The notes: a model not told the origin generated them from the letters alone. Positions 39,090 to 54,374 are shown, counted from the stretch's first letter. The stretch is 64,000 bases of DNA from Salvelinus alpinus (GCF_045679555.1 NC_092094.1:35108430-35172429); one strand, 5' to 3'. Numbers and translations are program-made.

Positions 39090-39477
39090 TAGTGTAGGGC
39101 AGCTCAGGTCTGCCCTTCACTAATGGCTATTGAGAAGAAGAATTTTTACATTGATGTAACAGCTCACACATGAAAGGCTGCTACCCCAGTGTGAAAATAA
39201 TGGCTTTAGAAGTGCCGGATGCTGGCCCCCTGTCTCAAACACAGCTGGTGGGGGTGGGGGGGGGGGCTGCCTCTCTGCAACAGTATGGTCAGTTAACACA
39301 AATAGTCAGTTGACATCAGTATGACAGACTGCAGTTTTGCAGAATGATTACTGTACTGACATAGTAGATGTCCCACTGTAAAATAGAAGGCCCACTGTAT
39401 TTTTTGTGTTGAGATATCAAGATGTCAAGCTCATTGCATTTCAACCGTCATTGTTTCAGAACAAATTAGATACAACA
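39090..39477. other. unique spacer
   Basis: There is no gene or recognised element here apart from a G-rich tract (GGTGGGGGTGGGGGGGGGGG) near 39250. Confidence 0.6.
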
Positions 39478-39670
39478 GGGCGGCAGGTAGCCTAGTGGTT
39501 AGAGCGTAGGGCCAGTAACCGAAAGGTTGCTAGATCGAATCCCAGAGCCTACAAGGAAAAAATCTATTGTTCTGCCCCTGAGCAAGGCAGTTAACCCACT
39601 GTTCCTAGGCTGTCATTGTAAATATGAATTTGTTCATAACATTACTTGCCTAGTTAAATAAAGGTAAAAT
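39478..39670 (+). mobile_element. HpaI-type tRNA-derived SINE
   Basis: The head GGCGGCAGGTAGCCTAGTGG, TTAGAGCG and CGAAAGGTTGCTAGATCGAA contain RNA polymerase III box-A and box-B-like motifs. The body has GTTCTGCCCCTGAGCAAGGC and AGTTAACCCACTGTTCCTAG, and the tail is GCCTAGTTAAATAAAGGTAA. This matches the salmonid HpaI SINE family from memory. It appears near full length. Confidence 0.88.
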
Positions 39671-41047
39671 ATAAAAATCTGCCAAATAACTAAAATGTTA
39701 AATGCAATCAGTCATGTAACTATTATTACCCAGAGTGAAAGAAATTATCAATTAAGCCTTCCATTGGCTCCCCTCCCATAATCCCCAAATGTCATTATGT
39801 TTCATTTAATCCATTGTACCAAGTCTGTCAGGTCTAGACCCACATAAAACTCCAGCCACTGAAATAGAAAATGAAGGTGAAAATGGGATTTTGTAAGGCT
39901 CAAACTGTCAGGGCTCAGGATATTCCTATTAATAATCAGGAAAGGAGATCATGACCCTCCTGATACTGGCGAAACCATTTATTTTCCAATTTGTTCATGT
40001 AAAAAAAGTGGCAAGGAATCAAATGGTTATATGCTGTCTACTAGACTTCCTCTTATGTTTATTCAATGAATCTATATACCTGTGACCCAAAGATAGCCAT
40101 AATGAACAAACCATGTTCTTTTTAAAAGTAATATTACCCTGTAGTAGTCATTCTGTCTTACATTTCTGAATGTGTCGCTTTGACACTGTTTTGAAAGGGA
40201 AATATTTCTGATTCCACTTTAACTTTATCTAATTTATTTTACACAAAAGGTTGTGGCAGATAAGCTGTTGGAGCGGTCAGGCTAATATATATGAAACACT
40301 TTTGCAATGTGTATGTAAGGTGGTATGAGTAAATACTGCTATATCAGACAATATTCTATCTCTATAAATGATATCTTTAAAACAAATTTTGTGTGTGAAT
40401 GTCACCTTGGCTGTAGCTGATAATCAGCCTTACAGAATAGACTGGGGTCATTAAGGGGACAACAAAAGAAAAAACAATGGTGGCGACAGAAGGTAAACAA
40501 CCAGGGTAATTAATATGGGTCCTTCAATGTCACTGTTAGGTGAATGCTTCCTCTCAATGTTTTTAATTTCTATCAGAGAGATATACAGGAAATAGTACCG
40601 GTCTTCCTAATGTTCAAAGTTCAACTGCAAGAACGTCATATGTCAGGGTTTGTTTTTAAAGTTATTTTTCAGCCCCACACATGGCTAATATCACAACAAT
40701 TTTGCACCCTATTAGTGCCTCCCTTGCATTTGGCAGCAAATCAAAAATAAAGGCTTGCATGACAAACAATAACCTTTTTTTTTTAATAAAGTATTTATTT
40801 AATCTGCTGATCATTAGAACTTCTCATAAATCTAAGCTTGTGATGACAGCCTCTGTTTGGATACAGGTTTGTTTACATTCTTAGCCATCGTTCTGTTTTT
40901 GCTTGTGGGAGACTCCAGATTCTGATTTGTGTGCACGGAAATGCAAATAGGTGCAAAACATTCATAATGTTAAGTTTCACCTAATACCAGTCATTGAACA
41001 AAAACAATGAGAATACAGCCATCCACATTTTTAAAATGTGTCACTTA
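39671..41047. other. gene-free unique sequence
   Basis: AT-rich sequence without a recognised gene or transposon end. The open frame 40544-40750 has no recognisable similarity. Confidence 0.55.
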
Positions 41048-43915
41048 CAGTGCCTTCAGAAAGTATTCACACGCCTTGACTTTTTCCACATTTTGTTGTT
41101 ACAGCCTGAATTTTAAATGGATTCAATTAAGATTTTGTGTCACTGGCCTACACACTATACCTCAATGTCAAAGTGCAATTATGTTTTTATAAATGTTTAC
41201 AAATTCATTAAAAATGAAAAGCTGAAATGGCTTGAGTCAATAAGTATTCACCCCCTTTGTTATGGGAAACCTAAATAAATTCAGGAGTAAAAATGTGCTT
41301 AACAAGTCACATAATAAGTTGCATGGACTCACTCTGTGTGCAATAATAGTGTTAAACATGATTTTTGAATGACTACCTCATCTCTGTATCCCACACAAAC
41401 AATTATCCATAAGGTCCCTCAGTCGATCAGTGAATTTCAAACACAGATTTAACCACACAACTAGGGAGGTTTTCTAATGCCTTGTATTGGTAGATTTGTA
41501 AATAATAAAAAAGCAGACATTGAAAATCCCATTGAAGAGATTAATTACACTTTGGATGGTGTCAATGCATCCAATCAATACAAAGATACAGGCGTCCTTC
41601 CTAATTCAGTTGCCGGTTTGGAAGGAAACCGATCAGGGATTTCACCTTGAGGCCAATGGTGACTTTAAAGTTTAATGGATGTGATAGGAGAAAACTGAGG
41701 ATGGATCAACAATATTGTAGTTACTCCACAATACCAACCTATATGACAGAGTGAAAAGAAGGAAGCCTGTACAGAATAAAAAATATTCCAAAACATGCAT
41801 CCTGTTTGCAACAAGGCACTTAAGTAATACTGCAAAAAATGTGACAAAGAAATTCACTTTTTGTCCTGAATACAAAGTGTTATGTTTGGGGCAAATCCAA
41901 CACAACACATCACTGAGTACCACTATTCAAATGTTCAAGCATGGAGGTGGCTCCATCATGTTATGGGTTTGCTTGCCATCGTCTAGGGAGTTAATTTAGT
42001 ATTTTTTGAATATTTAAAGCATACAATATACTTACAGTGAAGCCGCTCAACAACTACATCACATTAGTCAACTAACAGACTCCCATCCAGAGCGACACAC
42101 AGAAGCAACCAGAATCAATGCCCTGCTCAACGGCATGTCGACAGATCTCCCACAAGGTCGTAAATGGGGAACCGAACCAGTGATCCACCAACTGCCAGGA
42201 TACCAGCCCTCCAAGATTCCCCCACAGTTCCCCAAGAGCTGCCCCTCAACCATCTGTGACCCCCTCCCCCCGAGAAAAAAATTATACATTCAATAATTCC
42301 ATTCCCCACCCCCAACAACCAACTAAATTAACAATAGCGAAAAAAGAGAAATAAAAAGGAAAACAGAAAACAACAATGCAAAAAACAAAAGACATCATGG
42401 ATAACAATCATAACAGCAAGGTCAACCGAATATGTTTGAGTGCATGTATGGCACTTTTTACGTGTGTGTCTGTCCGCGTATGTGTACATGTGTGCATTTG
42501 AATGAGAGTGTGGGTGTATATGCATGTGTACAAACACCTGCACGGCATCAGCCTCAGGCAAACCGGCCTTAACTAACAACACTGCCCCTGTGTCATTCAA
42601 ACTTACTTTTTGTTATGTTTTATTTTGACTTAATTTTAAAAACTTTTATCTTTGACCGTCATTCTGTCCCCCGCACAGCAACTCCATTCCCACTTGTCTC
42701 CAATTTCACATCTCTACTCTCAGTTTCCCTCAGCCCATCCCACCTATCTCTGCTGGCCACCCTCTTCGAATTTCTACGCATCATATATCTTCAACTATGC
42801 TGTGATGTTTAACATACAATTTCAACCTATATAATCGAATAGAATCCACAGATTGCGAGTTGAAGATAAATACTTTAACTAAGAGTATTAGTATATTAGT
42901 AATTGACTGACCCGGTCTCTCCAGATCTCCCAACAGTACTATTTCTAGGGTCAATTTTAGATCAATGTTATTCATTTTTAGCCATTCCTGAACCTGAGAC
43001 CAGAAACAGGCTACCTGAGGGCAATACCAAAATAAATGATCTATTGATTCTGTATCCTCAACTAAATCTGCAGAGCTTCAATAATTGTATGCCCTAAATA
43101 TTCAACATTTTGTTGGTGGCAAGAATTCTATATAATAATTTTAGCTGAAAAGCACCAAGTCTTGAATCTTGCGTCAAGATATCAACTCATACACCCTGTA
43201 CTATGGAATAGGTACATCAAAAATCTCTTCCCTCTTTTGTCAACATCCTGGTCCTCAAATTAAACTGGTATACTTTCCTATTTATGCTATTTTTATTCCT
43301 CTGCCAGTTTTGATCCTTTATATTGGGCAGACAGACCAGTTCCCGACCTCCTCCCGCTGCCACCTGCCTCCTCCATTTTTGGGTTAATGCTGTAATCAAT
43401 TGTAATCTTGGATTGAGCAGACCTTCCCATACAATTCTGATAACTCCACGAAAGACAAACTCTACCATTCCAATTTACAATATAATTTAAAAACAAAATA
43501 CCATTTCAAACATCTTTCCCATAAATACAGGTATTTTAACAACCTGCACATTTGAGTTGGGCTAGAGAGTTGTTTAGGATAAAAAATAAACAGAATAGAG
43601 CTAAACACAGGAAAAATCCTAGAGGAAAATCTGATTAAGTCAGCTTTCCAACAGACACTGGGAGACAAATTAACCTTTCAGTAGGACAATAACCTAAAAC
43701 CCAATGCCAAATCTACACCGGAGTTGCTTACCAAGACGACATTGAATGTCCCTCAGTGGCCTACTTAGTTTTGACTTAAAATCGTCTTGAAAATCTATGG
43801 CAAGACTTGAAAATGGCTGTCTAGCAATGATCAACAACCAACTTGATAGAGCTTGAAGAATTTAAAAAATAATAAATGTGCAAGTATTGTGCAGTCCAGA
43901 TGTGCAAAGCTACAC
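41048..43915 (+). mobile_element. Tc1-like transposon, family D, interrupted by an L1-like fragment
   Basis: The left end is CAGTGCCTTCAGAAAGTATT. The + strand runs through a decayed transposase to 41992. It resumes at 43562 with TTAGGATAAAAAATAAACAG and continues to about 43915, including the end of the catalytic region (GAAAATCTATGGCAAGACTT, from a Glu-Asn-Leu-Trp motif). The right inverted repeat is missing. The sequence between 41993 and 43561 is a nested insertion. Confidence 0.88.
41993..43561 (-). mobile_element. L1-like (non-LTR) retrotransposon fragment nested in Tc1
   Basis: On the - strand the interior reads IDHLFWYCPQVACFWSQVQE and LLGDLERPG, resembling the Cys/His and Trp-rich C-terminal part of L1-type ORF2 proteins. 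The 43217-43468 frame (FRGVIRIVWEGLLNPRL) fits the preceding region. Flanking sites CTAGGGAGTT (41983-41992) and CTAGAGAGTT (43562-43571) look like a 10-bp target duplication with one change. The left 42,050-42,330 part is probably its 3' UTR. It is 5' truncated, as is usual for L1 insertions. Confidence 0.78.
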
Positions 43916-43929
43916 ATCCGAAAAAGTTC

Positions 43930-44165
43930 GGAACAGTTTGTGTATATATTATAATGCCATTTTGTTGATTGTTTGTTCTGGTCTTCGCCAAGGTTTTTCT
44001 CGGCTTTTCGGAAGCCGAAGTCTGCGCCTCTTTGTTGGTCAACAGTAGGGATTCTTCAATGAAGTGGTTTTTGTCATTCAACTAGAGACGACTCATTTTC
44101 ACGCACATTCTTTCACTTGAGAAATACTGCACTAAACATCTTAGACATAAAATTGTGTGACTAAG
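43930..44165 (+). repeat. dispersed repeat of unknown class, copy 2
   Basis: GGTCAACAGTAGGGATTCTT, GACGACTCATTTTCACGCAC and CACTTGAGAAATACTGCACT match the 22785-23215 copy with substitutions. Confidence 0.6.
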
Positions 44166-45689
44166 ATCACAGATATGTATTAACGGAACAAGTGTTTAGG
44201 GGATTATAGCGGTACAGAGATAAATATTCAGAGCCTCTAACAGATTAAAGAGATGTTTTTAAAAAAATAGTGTTTGCATTGACTTGAATAGCAAGGGATT
44301 GTAGCGTTATGACCGCCAAAGGGCTGGTCGGCCCATCTGTTTACTACCTAGCTAGCATAACAACAAGGTGCCAAGAGTGAATTGGGCAGTGAGCTGAATA
44401 TCTGCTGAGGTGTGTGTGCATTTTGCAGACATACTCCAGATGGATTTGTCATGGCTGTCCGAGAAGCAGTGGGATTGTTGCTCCAACTGAAATAAAAAAT
44501 ATAATTTCTCTTTCACACAGCTTTTAAAAGGTCATGAACAGTCAAAATAATGTTTTTCATGAAATTGGATGAAACCAGATCAAAGTATGATTACCAAATT
44601 ATGAAAAAGGCCTGTTTCTTCTACATTGATAAAGTTTGATCATAAAGTTACTGGTCCCCTCCCCCGTGTCAAAAACACTTGTATTAAGGGGATAGGGTGA
44701 CATCACCCTAACTCTCTCATTTTAATACCCCAATGCTAACATGATATTCTCTTACCTAATTTAAATAAGTAACGCTTTGTAACCAACATCGGAGAAAAAG
44801 TGTTTGCAGAGCGGCGTGGTTTACGTAGCTAGATAGCTACTTTACTGGTGCTAACAAAGAAAAATTAAAACAGGCAGTTCCATGTCTTTACATCACAGCT
44901 GGTGTACAAACTCAAATAAAATAGGACTCAAAAGGTACCATAGCCTAGATGAATGACGTCTGAAATGAGGGTGTGTGTCATTGTCTTTGATAGTGAGAAG
45001 TGAGAGTGAAAAGTCTATTTGCTAGTGATATGTAGAAAGCAGGCAGTGCATATAATTACTCAGACGTAGTCTATAACAATGTGAATGCAGGAAAGCCGTA
45101 AATTGGCAGAACCTTATACAGAGTTATGGAGTAGAATGCTTACACCCTCATTATATATAAAAAACACATTCTCATTCTAGGCAGGGAAGGATAATCTTTT
45201 TTTTAAAGCCCAGACACTGATCCAATGAGAATTATGTGCACTCCTTAATTCTAGACATGCACCAAACCGGACTAGGGAATGCAAGTATAATTAGTCCTGA
45301 TACCAAATAGAGATAATCAGACTGAATGACACTGCACATCAAACTTAATGACCATGAGCAACATTGGTAAGTGCAGAGCCAACCCAGTGAACAGTATGGT
45401 CCTTGGAATAATGCATGTGGTTTGTCAAAACATTGCAATGCAGTGTGAGTTGGAGAACAACAGACCTGCTTCGATTTGCATGTTTGGTCTTGTTAATGTA
45501 TTCTACAGTACAGAGGCTTATCTCAATAAAACAGCTGCCTTGTACATTTCTTGCTGCATAATGTCTCCCAAATGGAGGGCAGATCCTAATTTTCTGAGGA
45601 CATGGAATATAATTTCCCACATTTAGATGAGCTGCCAATTTTCACATATTTTAGAATGTATCTTAGATGGTCTTCAGTTAAATAATATA
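44166..45689. other. gene-free unique sequence
   Basis: No gene is supported. Short open frames at 45232-45638 on both strands overlap each other and resemble nothing that I know. Confidence 0.55.
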
Positions 45690-46469
45690 CTGAACAAAAA
45701 TATAAACAAACATGTGAAGTGTTGGTCCCATGTTTCATGAGCTGAAATAAAAGATCCCAGAAATGTTCCATATGCACAAAAACCTTATTTCTCTCATATT
45801 TTGTGCACAAATTTGTTTACAGTCCTGTTAGTGAGCATTTCTCTATTGCCAATATAATCCATCCAGCTGACAGGTGTGGCATATCAAGAAGCTGATTTAA
45901 CATTACACAAGTTGACCATGTGCTGGGGACAATAAAAAGCCACTCTAAAGTGTGCAGTTTTGTCACGCAACGCACAAATGTCTGAAGTTGAGGGAGCGTG
46001 CAGTCGGCATGCTGACTGCAGGAATGTCCACCAGAGTTGCTGCCAGAGAATTTAAAGTTGAATTCAATGTTAAATGTTTAATTCTCTATCATAAGCTCTC
46101 TCCAACTTCGTTTTAGGGAATTTGGCAATGTGTCCAACCGGCCTCACAACCGCAGAACACGTGTAACCAAACCAGCCCAGGACCTCCACATCCGGTTTCT
46201 TCACCTGCGGGATCGTCTGAGACCAGCCACCTGGACAGCTGATGAAACTGAGGAGTATTTGTCTGTAATAAAGCACTTTTGTGGGGAAAAGCTCATTCTG
46301 ATTGGCCTGGCTCCCAGGCCCACCTGCAGCCAGGCTGCACCCCTGCCGAGTCATGTGATATCCTTAGACTAGGGCCTAATGAATTTATTTAAGTTGACAG
46401 ATTTCCTTATATAACTGTAAGTCAATAAAATAATTGAAATTGTTGCATGGTGTTTGTATTTTTGTTCAG
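45690..46469 (+). mobile_element. Tc1-type non-autonomous element
   Basis: The ends CTGAACAAAAATATAAACAA and TTTGTATTTTTGTTCAG form inverted repeats flanked by TA dinucleotides. It is 780 bp long. The interior has no transposase motif. The interior segment GTTGACCATGTGCTGGGGAC and GGAGCGTGCAGTCGGCATGC is one I recall from a salmonid Tc1-like family, so this is probably an internal-deletion derivative. Confidence 0.85.
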
Positions 46470-47324
46470 TACAGATGAGTGAAAGGAGTTTACTGAGAGT
46501 CCCAAAATTAACAACAGACATTGATATCATACCCATCTTCGCCTTCGTTGTCATAGAAACAGCCTGAGTTGCGATTTTGCATTTTATCAAACATTCATAT
46601 TGCATCTTCCCAAATGTTAGTACACATTGCACAAATGATAAGTGGGTGAAAGAGATAATTATTTGTTATTCATGAGAGGGGAAATTGCTGTGCAATACAG
46701 ACAGTATGTCAACAGAACCTACCTTGAATGGTGACTGCAGATAATCCACAGAATACGACTAGATAAATATGAGTCTTCTACTCTGATCTGTGTGAGCTGT
46801 TGCATTATGAATCATAAATAATCAGAAACCTGACATGCTTATCCAAGCTATTACTAATGCAAATCTCTAACAAAATACCTTTCAATAGACAGCTAAAGAC
46901 TATGTGGAAACTGTAATATATTGCAATGGCTTTTAATAGAGGAAGATCTAGAAATAACAACATTTGCTGAATAATGCATAAAGGGCACGATTCAGACATA
47001 GGAAACAGATACCTAACCTACACGAGCCTTTCCTAATCACTTGTCAGTAGTTGTTTTTCAGACTTACCTTTTGCAGGTGCGTAATGGGCTTTGTAGGCGT
47101 GGTTCCCTTGCGTGCGCTGAATACATTTAATTCAACCACTGAAAACCCTTCCACTGGCTAGCCAAAAGATTCTCGTGGAGTTTTCATTCAATAGGGTTTT
47201 CAGTACATTTATCTTAAGCCATCCCTTTAATAATGGTGTACCTTCAATTAAAATTTTGTTAACAGACTAGAATACATTGAGAGAACGGGTTCAGAATACA
47301 GGGATCAATGAAAGGAAGCCATCT
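46470..47324. other. gene-free unique sequence
   Basis: AT-rich unique sequence between a Tc1 derivative and the gypsy LTR. No feature is recognised. Confidence 0.55.
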
Positions 47325-47597
47325 GTATCACGACTCAGATGCAGACACAGGAGGTGGGATAGTTTGACACTCAGAATTTTTATTATACAAAGGGGCAGGC
47401 AAAGGGCAGGTCGAGGGCAGGCAGTGGTTAGTAGTCCAAGGCAGGGTCAAACAGGGACAGAACGGCAGGCAGGCTCAGGGTCAGTACAAGCAGATAGGTC
47501 AGATCTGGGAAGACTAGATAAACAAACTTGAGAGCAGGAGAATCGGGAAACACGCTGGTAAGACAAGATGAACTGGCAACAGACAAACAGAAACGTA
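47325..47597 (-). repeat. gypsy 3' LTR, part left of the Tc1 insertion
   Basis: About 165 bp match the 52735-52890 copy with roughly a dozen differences. The LTR is interrupted at 47598 by a Tc1 element. Confidence 0.75.
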
Positions 47598-49640
<2,043 letters not shown>

Positions 49641-49789
49641 GATTTTAAAGGAATGAGCCCATTCCAGGACCGGGCAGAATCTGGGACAGCTGCTGGACAG
49701 GAGGTAGGGAGGATGGTCTCAGGGTCAGGTGGTTTAGCAGCGTAACTATACAGGTGGAAGAGGGTGTCAGGCTTCACATTCTTGGACCC

Positions 49790-50885
49790 AGGGCGGTAGG
49801 CAATGGTAAAATAGAATTGAGTGAATAACAGAGTCCAACGAGCCTGCCTTGAGTTGAGGCGCTTGGCGGTGCGGAGATATTCCAAATTCTTATGGTTGGT
49901 CCACACCTTCAAGCCAGTGCCTCCAATCCTCCAGCGCCATCTTGACTGCCTGAATTTCCTGATTTCCCATGTCATTGTTCCTCTCAGTGGAATTGAGACG
50001 ATGGGAGTGGAAAGTGCAGGGAAGCAGCTTTTGGTCCTGGATAGAACGCTGGGACAGGACAGCCCCCACTCCAATGTCCAAGGAGTCAGCCTCCACTACG
50101 AACTGACTGGACGGGTCCGGATGGATGAGGATGAGGGCTGTGGTGAAACGGTGCTTCAGATCCAGAAACGCCCGGTCAGCAGCTGGGGATCACATGAACG
50201 GAACCTTGGGAGCGGTGAGTGCAGAGAAGGGGAGGCCAGGGTGCTGTAGCCCCAAATAAAGTGGTGGTAGAAATGAGCAAATCCCAGGAAACATTGCAGC
50301 TGCACTCTGGATGTGGGTTGGAGCCAATCCACCACCGCTCTCACCTCGTCAGAATCCATCCGAATGTTCCCTGCAGCAATGACGTATCCCAGAAACGAGA
50401 TAGTGGAATGATGGAACTCACATTCCTCCGCTTTAACAAACAGCTGGTTCTCCAGGAGACGCTGGAGGACTTGTCAGACATGGAGAACATGCTTTTGAAC
50501 CAAATAGGATGTCGTCGAGATAGACAAACAAACCAGTTCAACATGTCACGGAGCACATCATTGACCAGGGCCTGGAACACTGCGGGAGCATTGGTCAGAC
50601 CAAACGGCATAACCAGGTACTCGTGGTGTCCGCTAGCCACATTGAAGGCTGTCTTCCACTCATGCCATTCCCGTATCCAAACCAGGTGATAGGCGTTCCG
50701 CAGGCCCAACTTCAAAAGATGGTGCCCACTGGAGAGGCTCGAAAGCAGAGAGGAGTGGGAGCGGGTAATGATTTTTTACAGTGATGTCATTGAGGCCTCG
50801 GTAGTTACACGTGCACAGGGTTTTGTCCTTTTCCACAAAGAAAATCCCTAAACTGGCAGGAGGACACATGATCCCGGCAGCTATA
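49790..50885 (-). pseudogene. gypsy reverse transcriptase and RNase H remnant
   Basis: [18 protein letters not shown] (about 50760-50830), [20 protein letters not shown] (about 50560-50620) and a YLDD motif that lies in another frame than its neighbours (about 50505-50530) identify the reverse transcriptase. [12 protein letters not shown] (about 50260-50300) follows. The RNase H end with [18 protein letters not shown] (about 49835-49900) and YRPGSKN follows. Frameshifts occur repeatedly. Confidence 0.85.
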
Positions 50886-50904
50886 GAGTCCTCAATGTAC
50901 TGTA

Positions 50905-51125
50905 TGTGTAACCTTTATTTAACTAGGCAAGTCAGTTAAGAACAAATTCTTATTTACAATGACGGCCTACACCGACCAAACCCAGATGACGCTAGGACAA
51001 TTGTGTACAACTTTATGGGACTACCAATCACGGCCGGTTGTGATACAGCCTGGATTTGAACCAGGTTGTCTGTAGTGACGCCTCTAGCACTGAGATGCAG
51101 TGCCTTAGACCGCTGCTCCACTCAG
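50905..51125 (-). mobile_element. tRNA-derived SINE inside the gypsy pol region
   Basis: On the - strand the head CTGAGTGGAGCAGCGGTCTA and AGGCACTGCATCTCAGTGCT is tRNA-like, with box-B-like GGTTCAAATCC. The tail is GACTTGCCTAGTTAAATAAA. It separates the protease and reverse transcriptase remnants, so it inserted after the gypsy element. Confidence 0.85.
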
Positions 51126-51228
51126 TATACCTCCATGGTCTTGGTCTCCGGGCCAGACAGGGAATAAATCTGCCTCCGAGGTGGTGTGGTGCGGTGCCCG
51201 GGAGGAGGTCAATAGCTCAATCGTAGGG

Positions 51229-52170
51229 TCAATGCAGAGGAAGGGATGTGGCGCGAGCCTTATTGAAAACCTCCAGTAGGTCCTGGTTCTCCACGGGGAT
51301 GGCAGAGAGATCTGAGGCTTTACCCAAGCCCACAGAAGGACATCCCAGGGCAGGCTGCGCCGCCTTAATGTAATGTGCGTTGCAGAATGGGCTCCAACCC
51401 AGGATAGAACCAGTAGCCCAGCCGATCAGGGGGTTGTGCCTCTGGAGCCACGAAAATCCCAAAACCACAGGTGCATGAGGAGATTCAATTAGTAGGAACT
51501 GTATGAACTCAGTGGTTACCCAACACTCGTAGGTTAATGGGAACCGTACTGTGAATGACCCTGCCAATGGAGCATCCGTCCAAAGCTTTGCGTCCATGGC
51601 AATGGAGAGGAGTTGAGTAGAGATACCCAGGTCAGATACCAGGTCAGAGTCCATGAAGCTCTCGTCAACCCCAGAGTCAATGAGTACCCAGAGAGATTTT
51701 GAATGGTCACCCCACAGCAGAATAGCGTGGAGAGGAGTACAAGTAATAGGAGTTTGGAGAATCCCTCTATGGCCCACCAGTGTACCGTACCTACTGATGA
51801 TTACATATCCACCTACTGGACAGGTGGATATGTAATGTCCTCTAGTACCACAATACAGGCAACTGTTGGAGCTCAGCCTGCATAAACGTTCACTAGGAGA
51901 CAATCTAGCCCTGCCCAGTTGCATGGGCTCCGGAAGAGACGAGTCACTAGCAACCGAAGACCCCCGAGGGGGTTTGAGTGATTTCGGGTTCTCTCGGGAA
52001 TGCATGTGTCGGGGAATTCCGGGGTTCATTGGAGAAGAGGGAGAAACCGTGGACGAGTGAGTGTGGCTGAGAACAGACCTCTCCCTCCTGTGTTCCTGCG
52101 AGTTCGTCTTTGATTTCCTCCGATAATCCACGAAGGAAGGTGTCGAACAGGGACTCCGGGTTCCAGGCAC
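51229..52170 (-). pseudogene. gypsy zinc knuckle and protease remnant
   Basis: This 313-codon open stretch contains a CCHC knuckle (CLYCGTRGHYISTC, about 51840-51880). It also contains a retropepsin-like LIDSGVDESFMDSDL (about 51640-51685), where the usual family residue after Gly is Ala rather than Val. It is the longest intact frame in the element. It overlaps the gag frame by about 145 bp, which suggests a frameshift between them. Confidence 0.8.
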
Positions 52171-52720
52171 TCTTGAAAGTCTACCGCGTAGTCTACCACA
52201 CTGCGGGAGTCTTGACGCAGACGAAGTAGCGTCCGAGCCGCCTTTCTCCCGTACACCGGGGAATCGAACACCTTCCTTACCTCTGCTACGAAATCCTCCA
52301 GACTAAGGCAAATGGCAGATTGTTGATCCCACTCTGCCGTAGCCCAAGCAAGCACCCTTCCAGACATCAGCGTTATATGATACGCTATCTTTGACCGCTC
52401 CAAAATAAATGACAAGGGCTGTAGCTGAAAGATGAGAGCACAGGGAGAAAAATGCCCGGCAGGTTCCAGGATCTCCTGCATAGAGCTCCGGAGGAAGTAA
52501 GCAGGGTTGTTGGGGTAGGCTGGGGAGAAGCATCACTAGTAGTGAGGTTACTGAGCACCCGGGAGGTTTCCATTGTGGCTTACTCCAGTAATGAGTTGAC
52601 CATATGGTCATGGAATTTCTCCATAAGGTTCTGAAGTAGCTCCTTGTGTCTTCCAATGGTGGCTCCTTGCAGGGAGACAGCATTGTGGAGCTAGTCTGAG
52701 TCTGCTGGATCAGTCATGGC
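52026..52720 (-). pseudogene. gypsy gag remnant
   Basis: Overlapping - strand frames carry capsid-like sequence such as [20 protein letters not shown] and [20 protein letters not shown]. Frames switch around 52450, and stops occur near the presumed start at about 52719. Confidence 0.75.
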
Positions 52721-52734
52721 CAGTTCGTACTATC

Positions 52735-52960
52735 ACTACTCAGGATATGACCCAGATGCAGACACAGGAGGCGTATAGTTCGATACTCCAAATTTGTATT
52801 ATACAAAGGGGCAGGCAAAGGGCAGGTCGTGGGCAGGCAGTGGTTCGTAATCCAAGGCAGGGTCAAAGAGGGACAGAACGGCAGGCAGGCTGAAAAATAG
52901 GAGACACCTTTTGGAGGGTTGTGACAAGCACAAGACAGGTGAAACAGATCAGGGTCCATA
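52735..52960 (-). repeat. gypsy 5' LTR (partial)
   Basis: CCCAGATGCAGACACAGGAG to GACAGAACGGCAGGCAGGCT match the 47325 copy. After 52890 the two diverge. The end contains GACAGGTGAAACAGATCAGG. Internal deletion of this copy is likely. Confidence 0.7.
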
Positions 52961-54374
52961 TTCGTCTACGTTTAAGCACCAGCTGGTAGATAAAAAAATA
53001 CTCTGATTTTGTTGATTATTTCGGGGCATTTTGGGTTAGGATAGTATTTTTGAATAATGTTTGGCCAGCCTTTACACACAAGATATATTGATTAATAAAA
53101 AAATGGTGATTTGATTCATCCTGAAAGTTGGCATATTCAAGTTCAATCCATTAAATATTGGAAGGTGGGAAAAAAAGTGTACAATAGGGATTGAACAATA
53201 GTCTTATAAATCTACCATAATTCTCACTAAATCATGGAACTGTATGACAACGGTCCAGTGTCGTGAACCGTGCACCATGCTCCAGGTTTAACCTGCTACG
53301 CGTGGTCTGAGTTCCATAATTATTCAAATAGGCTACATGTCCAAAATTATTGCACAACGTTTGCCTAATATGATCCAATAATGCTAGCTACCCTCAGGAA
53401 CAACTACACGGATGTGACAGAGGAAAGAAAGGTAAACGGAATGGAATGAGGCCAAATGTAAGAAAACAAACTCTAAAGTGACAGTTATAAATGTATGTGG
53501 GTATTACTGACGGTGGCTCCCGACAATAGCTAATGTTTAACATGATACAAATTGTAAATAAAATGGATTAAAGCCCAGGTATATAATTCATTCCAAAGTG
53601 CATACATCAATTCAGCAGGTTCAGCCCTAGAGAAGCCTGTAGCTTGGATCTCAATTTCAATTCACCCAAATTGTGAGGGCACACAGTAAAAATTCTGAAT
53701 AACGGCAGAACTATTTATAGCCTACTTCAATGTGGAAAAGGGGCTACAATACATGTCGATATGATTTTCAGTTTGTTTCCATATGACTGGTTCCACATTC
53801 TTCTCCATGCATCATAAGGAATCAAATTCAACTACCTAGCACTTATCAATAGCTCTTATCAATTTATAAATTACAGTGCATGGAGAATGCTGTTATTTCT
53901 ATCGGAAAAAAGAAAGTAGATGCTTTTTCCACTTGGAACCGGCAAGTTAGCTCGACCTTATTCATGGTTTCGCTTAAAGGTGGTGGAATTATCAGGGCAT
54001 TAAGTCAAGGTCAGAACACGCTGTATCTGTAGACACCTCTGGCACACCTTCATTTCTTAGAACTCCACCACAAACGAATAGCATGCTATTCTCATGTTTC
54101 AGTTCAAGGTCAGAATACGCATAGAGAGAAAATTGCATAAAAAGGAATTACGTTTTATTTACTCACGCTTAACTAAGGTCGGCCCCTATGCTATATAAGC
54201 AATTTAACCCTTTCCCTCTGTGTGAATGTTGTCTGGACTGATATGGAATCATTGAACAAAGACACCAGTGCCTGCTCTGTCTTTGAGAGGGGTATTCACA
54301 GACACAATCAGAGTCTTCCACTGATGTTTCCACTACAACTAGCCACTCTCGCCCTCTTTCTAATGGTAATACAG
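52961..54374. other. gene-free unique sequence
   Basis: AT-rich, with no coding or repeat signal that I can support. Confidence 0.55.

Noticed and set aside
39478..39545. Functional tRNA gene
   Set aside because: Box-A and box-B-like motifs belong to the head of a SINE followed by its body and tail.
42328..42600. 90-codon - strand protein
   Set aside because: Low-complexity A-rich and TG-rich sequence inside the L1-like insertion; no conserved pattern.
45348..45626. Overlapping open frames on both strands
   Set aside because: Neither strand shows similarity or splice context; mutual overlap suggests chance.
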